A stretch of DNA of 6,567 nucleotides from Deltaproteobacteria bacterium (GTDB taxonomy: Bacteria > Desulfobacterota > Desulfobacteria > Desulfobacterales > ETH-SRB1): contig DAOURZ010000082.1 in NCBI GenBank assembly GCA_030627475.1, positions 1 through 6,567 on the forward strand. The letters run 5' to 3'. A program made the translations under genes and the position numbers. Position 1 is the stretch's first letter; every line of letters starts with the position of its first letter. Positions 5,126-6,567 of the stretch are shown here, piece after piece. Below the pieces are notes generated by a model that was given only the letters and a program-made list of their open reading frames with translations, was not told the DNA's origin and did not search any database.

Positions 5126-5217
5126 GGGAGCAACGGTGCTGGGCACCCCACGGGCTTCAAACCCGCTGGCCCGGTCTGCAAAACCGGGAGGAGGTTCGAT
5201 TCCCCTTGCTCCCTCCA
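5126..5217 (+). tRNA. selC: tRNA-Sec (anticodon UCA)
   Basis: The selenocysteine tRNA, which is charged with serine, converted to Sec by SelA and delivered by SelB to recoded UGA codons. What is seen: acceptor GGGAGCAA (5126-5133) pairs with TTGCTCCC (5206-5213); D arm GGTGC/GCACC (5135-5139/5143-5147); anticodon loop CTTCAAA (5155-5161) with TCA at 5157-5159; a long variable arm CCCGGT/ACCGGG (5170-5175/5183-5188) with a seven-base loop; T loop TTCGATT (5195-5201). CCA is encoded (5215-5217). Odd points: there are only 12 bases between the T loop and the discriminator, so the stack is 8+4 or 7+5 pairs where E. coli has 8+5; an A.C mismatch (5192/5204) lies in the T stem; and the discriminator is T (5214) where E. 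coli has G. The identity is firm from the anticodon, the variable arm and the adjacent selB. Confidence 0.9.
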
Positions 5218-5235
5218 ATAAAAATATGAGTAACA

Positions 5236-6567
5236 ATGTCGATCTCAGCATTTACTGAAAAACATATCACCGTAGGCATTGCCGGACATGTTGATCATGG
5301 GAAAACCACACTGGTGCGCTGCCTTACAGGAATTGATACTAACAGGCTTAAAGAGGAAAAAAAGCGCCGATTATCAATAGCATCCGGCATAGCGCAACTG
5401 AAAACATCCAGCGGAGTCCGGATTGCTCTGGTTGACGTTCCGGGACATACTGATTTCCTCAAGAATACTATTCGGGGCCTAAGCTGTATTGATATGGCTA
5501 TTTTAGTAGTTGCAGCAGATGATGGAGTTATGCCTCAGACACGTGAACATCTGAGCATTCTTAATTTTGTCGGAGCTAAAAGCGGATTAATTGTCCTGAG
5601 CAAAGCAGACCTGGTAGATAAAGAAACCCTGGAGCTGGCTGAACTTGAAATCAGAAATGAGGTTGAAGGCACTTTTCTTGAAGAAAAACCGATTATGACC
5701 TTTTCCGCATATAATCAAAAAGGACTTCAAGATATTAAGTCAAACATTGAAAAAGAGGCAAATAAGATAGCAGGGAAAAATTCTGTCTCCCCTTTCAGGT
5801 TGTTTATCGACCAGGTTTGGAGCTTTACAGGATTAGGAACCGTTGTAAGCGGTACGGTTCCCTCCGGCACAATAAGGAAAAATGATCCTCTTGTCCTTTT
5901 GCCATCAGGAAAAGAAACCAGAGCACGTTTTTTAGAAGTCCATCACCATAAAGTCTCCCAGGCTTTTGCCGGCCAGAGGTTGGGCATTAACCTTCACAAA
6001 GTGCCTCTTAATGAGGTAAAAAGAGGAATGGTTCTGGCAAAGCCGGAAACAGTCAGCTCAAATCATTTTTTCAACGCAGAACTTTCATTACTGCGCAGTT
6101 CTCCCAAGTCTATCGAAAACCGTCAAAGGGTAAAACTATATATAGGGACATCTGTTACAAATGCTCTGATAGTAATAATCAATAAGAAAAAAATTAGACC
6201 CGGTCAAAGAGGGCTTGTTCAGTTCCGCTTGATAAAGCGTATAGCGGCACTTCCAGGAGATCCTTTTGTAATATGCCCTCTTAACATTAACAATGTAATC
6301 GGGGGCGGTAAAATTCTGGAAATCGCCACTGAAAAATTCAGGGCAGTAAAAGCAGAAAAAACTATTCCATATCTTATTGCTCTCCAACAGTCTGATCTAA
6401 AAACTGTAATTGACCTTTTTTTTAAAAGAAACCTCATTCGTCCTGTCAATAAAAATGAAATTTCTCAAAACACCGGTTTTCCTATTGAAGAAATTAAAAA
6501 AGCAATAAAATCAAAGCTTGAGAATGGAGATCTTTATTACTTTGAAGACCGGGGATTTTTCGGAAAA
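5236..6567 (+). CDS. selB: Selenocysteine-specific elongation factor SelB (partial, runs off the window)
   Basis: The first 444 codons of SelB, the GTPase that brings Sec-tRNA to the ribosome at UGA codons marked by a SECIS hairpin. The G domain has G1 GHVDHGKT (17-24), G3 DVPGH (67-71), G4 SKAD (122-125) and G5 SA (157-158). EF-Tu-like domains 2 and 3 follow (from about 186, with LGTVVSGTVPSG). Winged-helix modules begin at about 365. Full-length SelBs are roughly 600-640 residues, so the last winged helices, which bind SECIS, lie beyond the window. The switch I/G2 stretch reads RRLSIASG where many SelBs have RGITI, keeping a hydroxyl residue but losing the glycine. Start: ATG at 5236 gives the expected N-terminus; the Shine-Dalgarno is weak (GAG at 5228-5230). 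It begins 18 bases after the tRNA CCA, with no terminator between, so tRNA and mRNA very likely share one transcript that must be processed. Confidence 0.95.
   Translation, partial: MSISAFTEKHITVGIAGHVDHGKTTLVRCLTGIDTNRLKEEKKRRLSIASGIAQLKTSSGVRIALVDVPGHTDFLKNTIRGLSCIDMAILVVAADDGVMPQTREHLSILNFVGAKSGLIVLSKADLVDKETLELAELEIRNEVEGTFLEEKPIMTFSAYNQKGLQDIKSNIEKEANKIAGKNSVSPFRLFIDQVWSFTGLGTVVSGTVPSGTIRKNDPLVLLPSGKETRARFLEVHHHKVSQAFAGQRLGINLHKVPLNEVKRGMVLAKPETVSSNHFFNAELSLLRSSPKSIENRQRVKLYIGTSVTNALIVIINKKKIRPGQRGLVQFRLIKRIAALPGDPFVICPLNINNVIGGGKILEIATEKFRAVKAEKTIPYLIALQQSDLKTVIDLFFKRNLIRPVNKNEISQNTGFPIEEIKKAIKSKLENGDLYYFEDRGFFGK

Noticed and set aside
6136..6449. Two overlapping minus-strand open frames
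   Set aside because: They lie inside selB, which has clear domain similarity in the plus frame.
1..6567. CRISPR array or defence island
   Set aside because: No regularly spaced repeats are present; the ATPase is the only gene that might be defence-related, and its family role is unproven.

Overview
The window looks like part of a chromosome from a moderately AT-rich Desulfobacterota (deltaproteobacterial) anaerobe. This is inferred from the selenocysteine machinery, a LysR regulator of the type found beside selenium genes in that group, and the style of the intergenic repeats. No species can be named from the sequence.

Left part (1-2754). A 207-bp fold-back (MITE-like) palindrome (23-229) abuts the 3' end of a minus-strand amidohydrolase-2 family gene and supplies two bases of its stop codon. 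A 188-bp divergent spacer follows, with a plausible sigma70 promoter. Next come two tightly spaced plus-strand genes: a COG1751 protein related to the pyruvate kinase C-terminal domain, and a LysR-type regulator that resembles the selenium-metabolism-associated LysR group.

Middle part (about 2755-5000). This looks like roughly 2.15 kb of acquired, scrambled DNA placed between lysR and the tRNA-Sec gene. The 3' end of lysR plus its downstream spacer occurs twice as a diverged direct repeat, once at 2703-2810 and again at 5001-5083, on either side of this DNA. Inside it, all on the minus strand, are a decayed N-terminal piece of an IS4-superfamily transposase, a roughly 45-codon orphan piece of a UbiB/ABC1 (AarF) kinase gene with its KxGQ motif, and one intact gene for an AAA_14/DUF4143 ATPase. 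The ATPase gene is preceded by a 60-bp near-perfect palindrome. Each arm carries a perfect TTGACA, and each arm points outward to a GATAAT at 16-bp spacing, giving a symmetric divergent promoter. The ATPase start codon lies where transcription should start, so its mRNA is probably leaderless. Two short hairpin repeats fill the rest.

Right part (5001-6567). A consensus promoter (TTGACA-16-TATAAT) lies in the second repeat copy. It drives selC, the selenocysteine tRNA with anticodon UCA, followed only 18 bases later by selB, which runs off the window. tRNA-Sec and SelB together decode UGA as selenocysteine. selA and selD are not in the window.

Most interesting points: the duplicated lysR-end/selC-promoter segment around foreign DNA; the symmetric palindromic promoter with a probably leaderless ATPase; a tRNA-Sec whose acceptor plus T stem counts to 12 rather than the usual bacterial 13 pairs; and the two gene fossils (transposase and UbiB), which the longest open reading frames hide.
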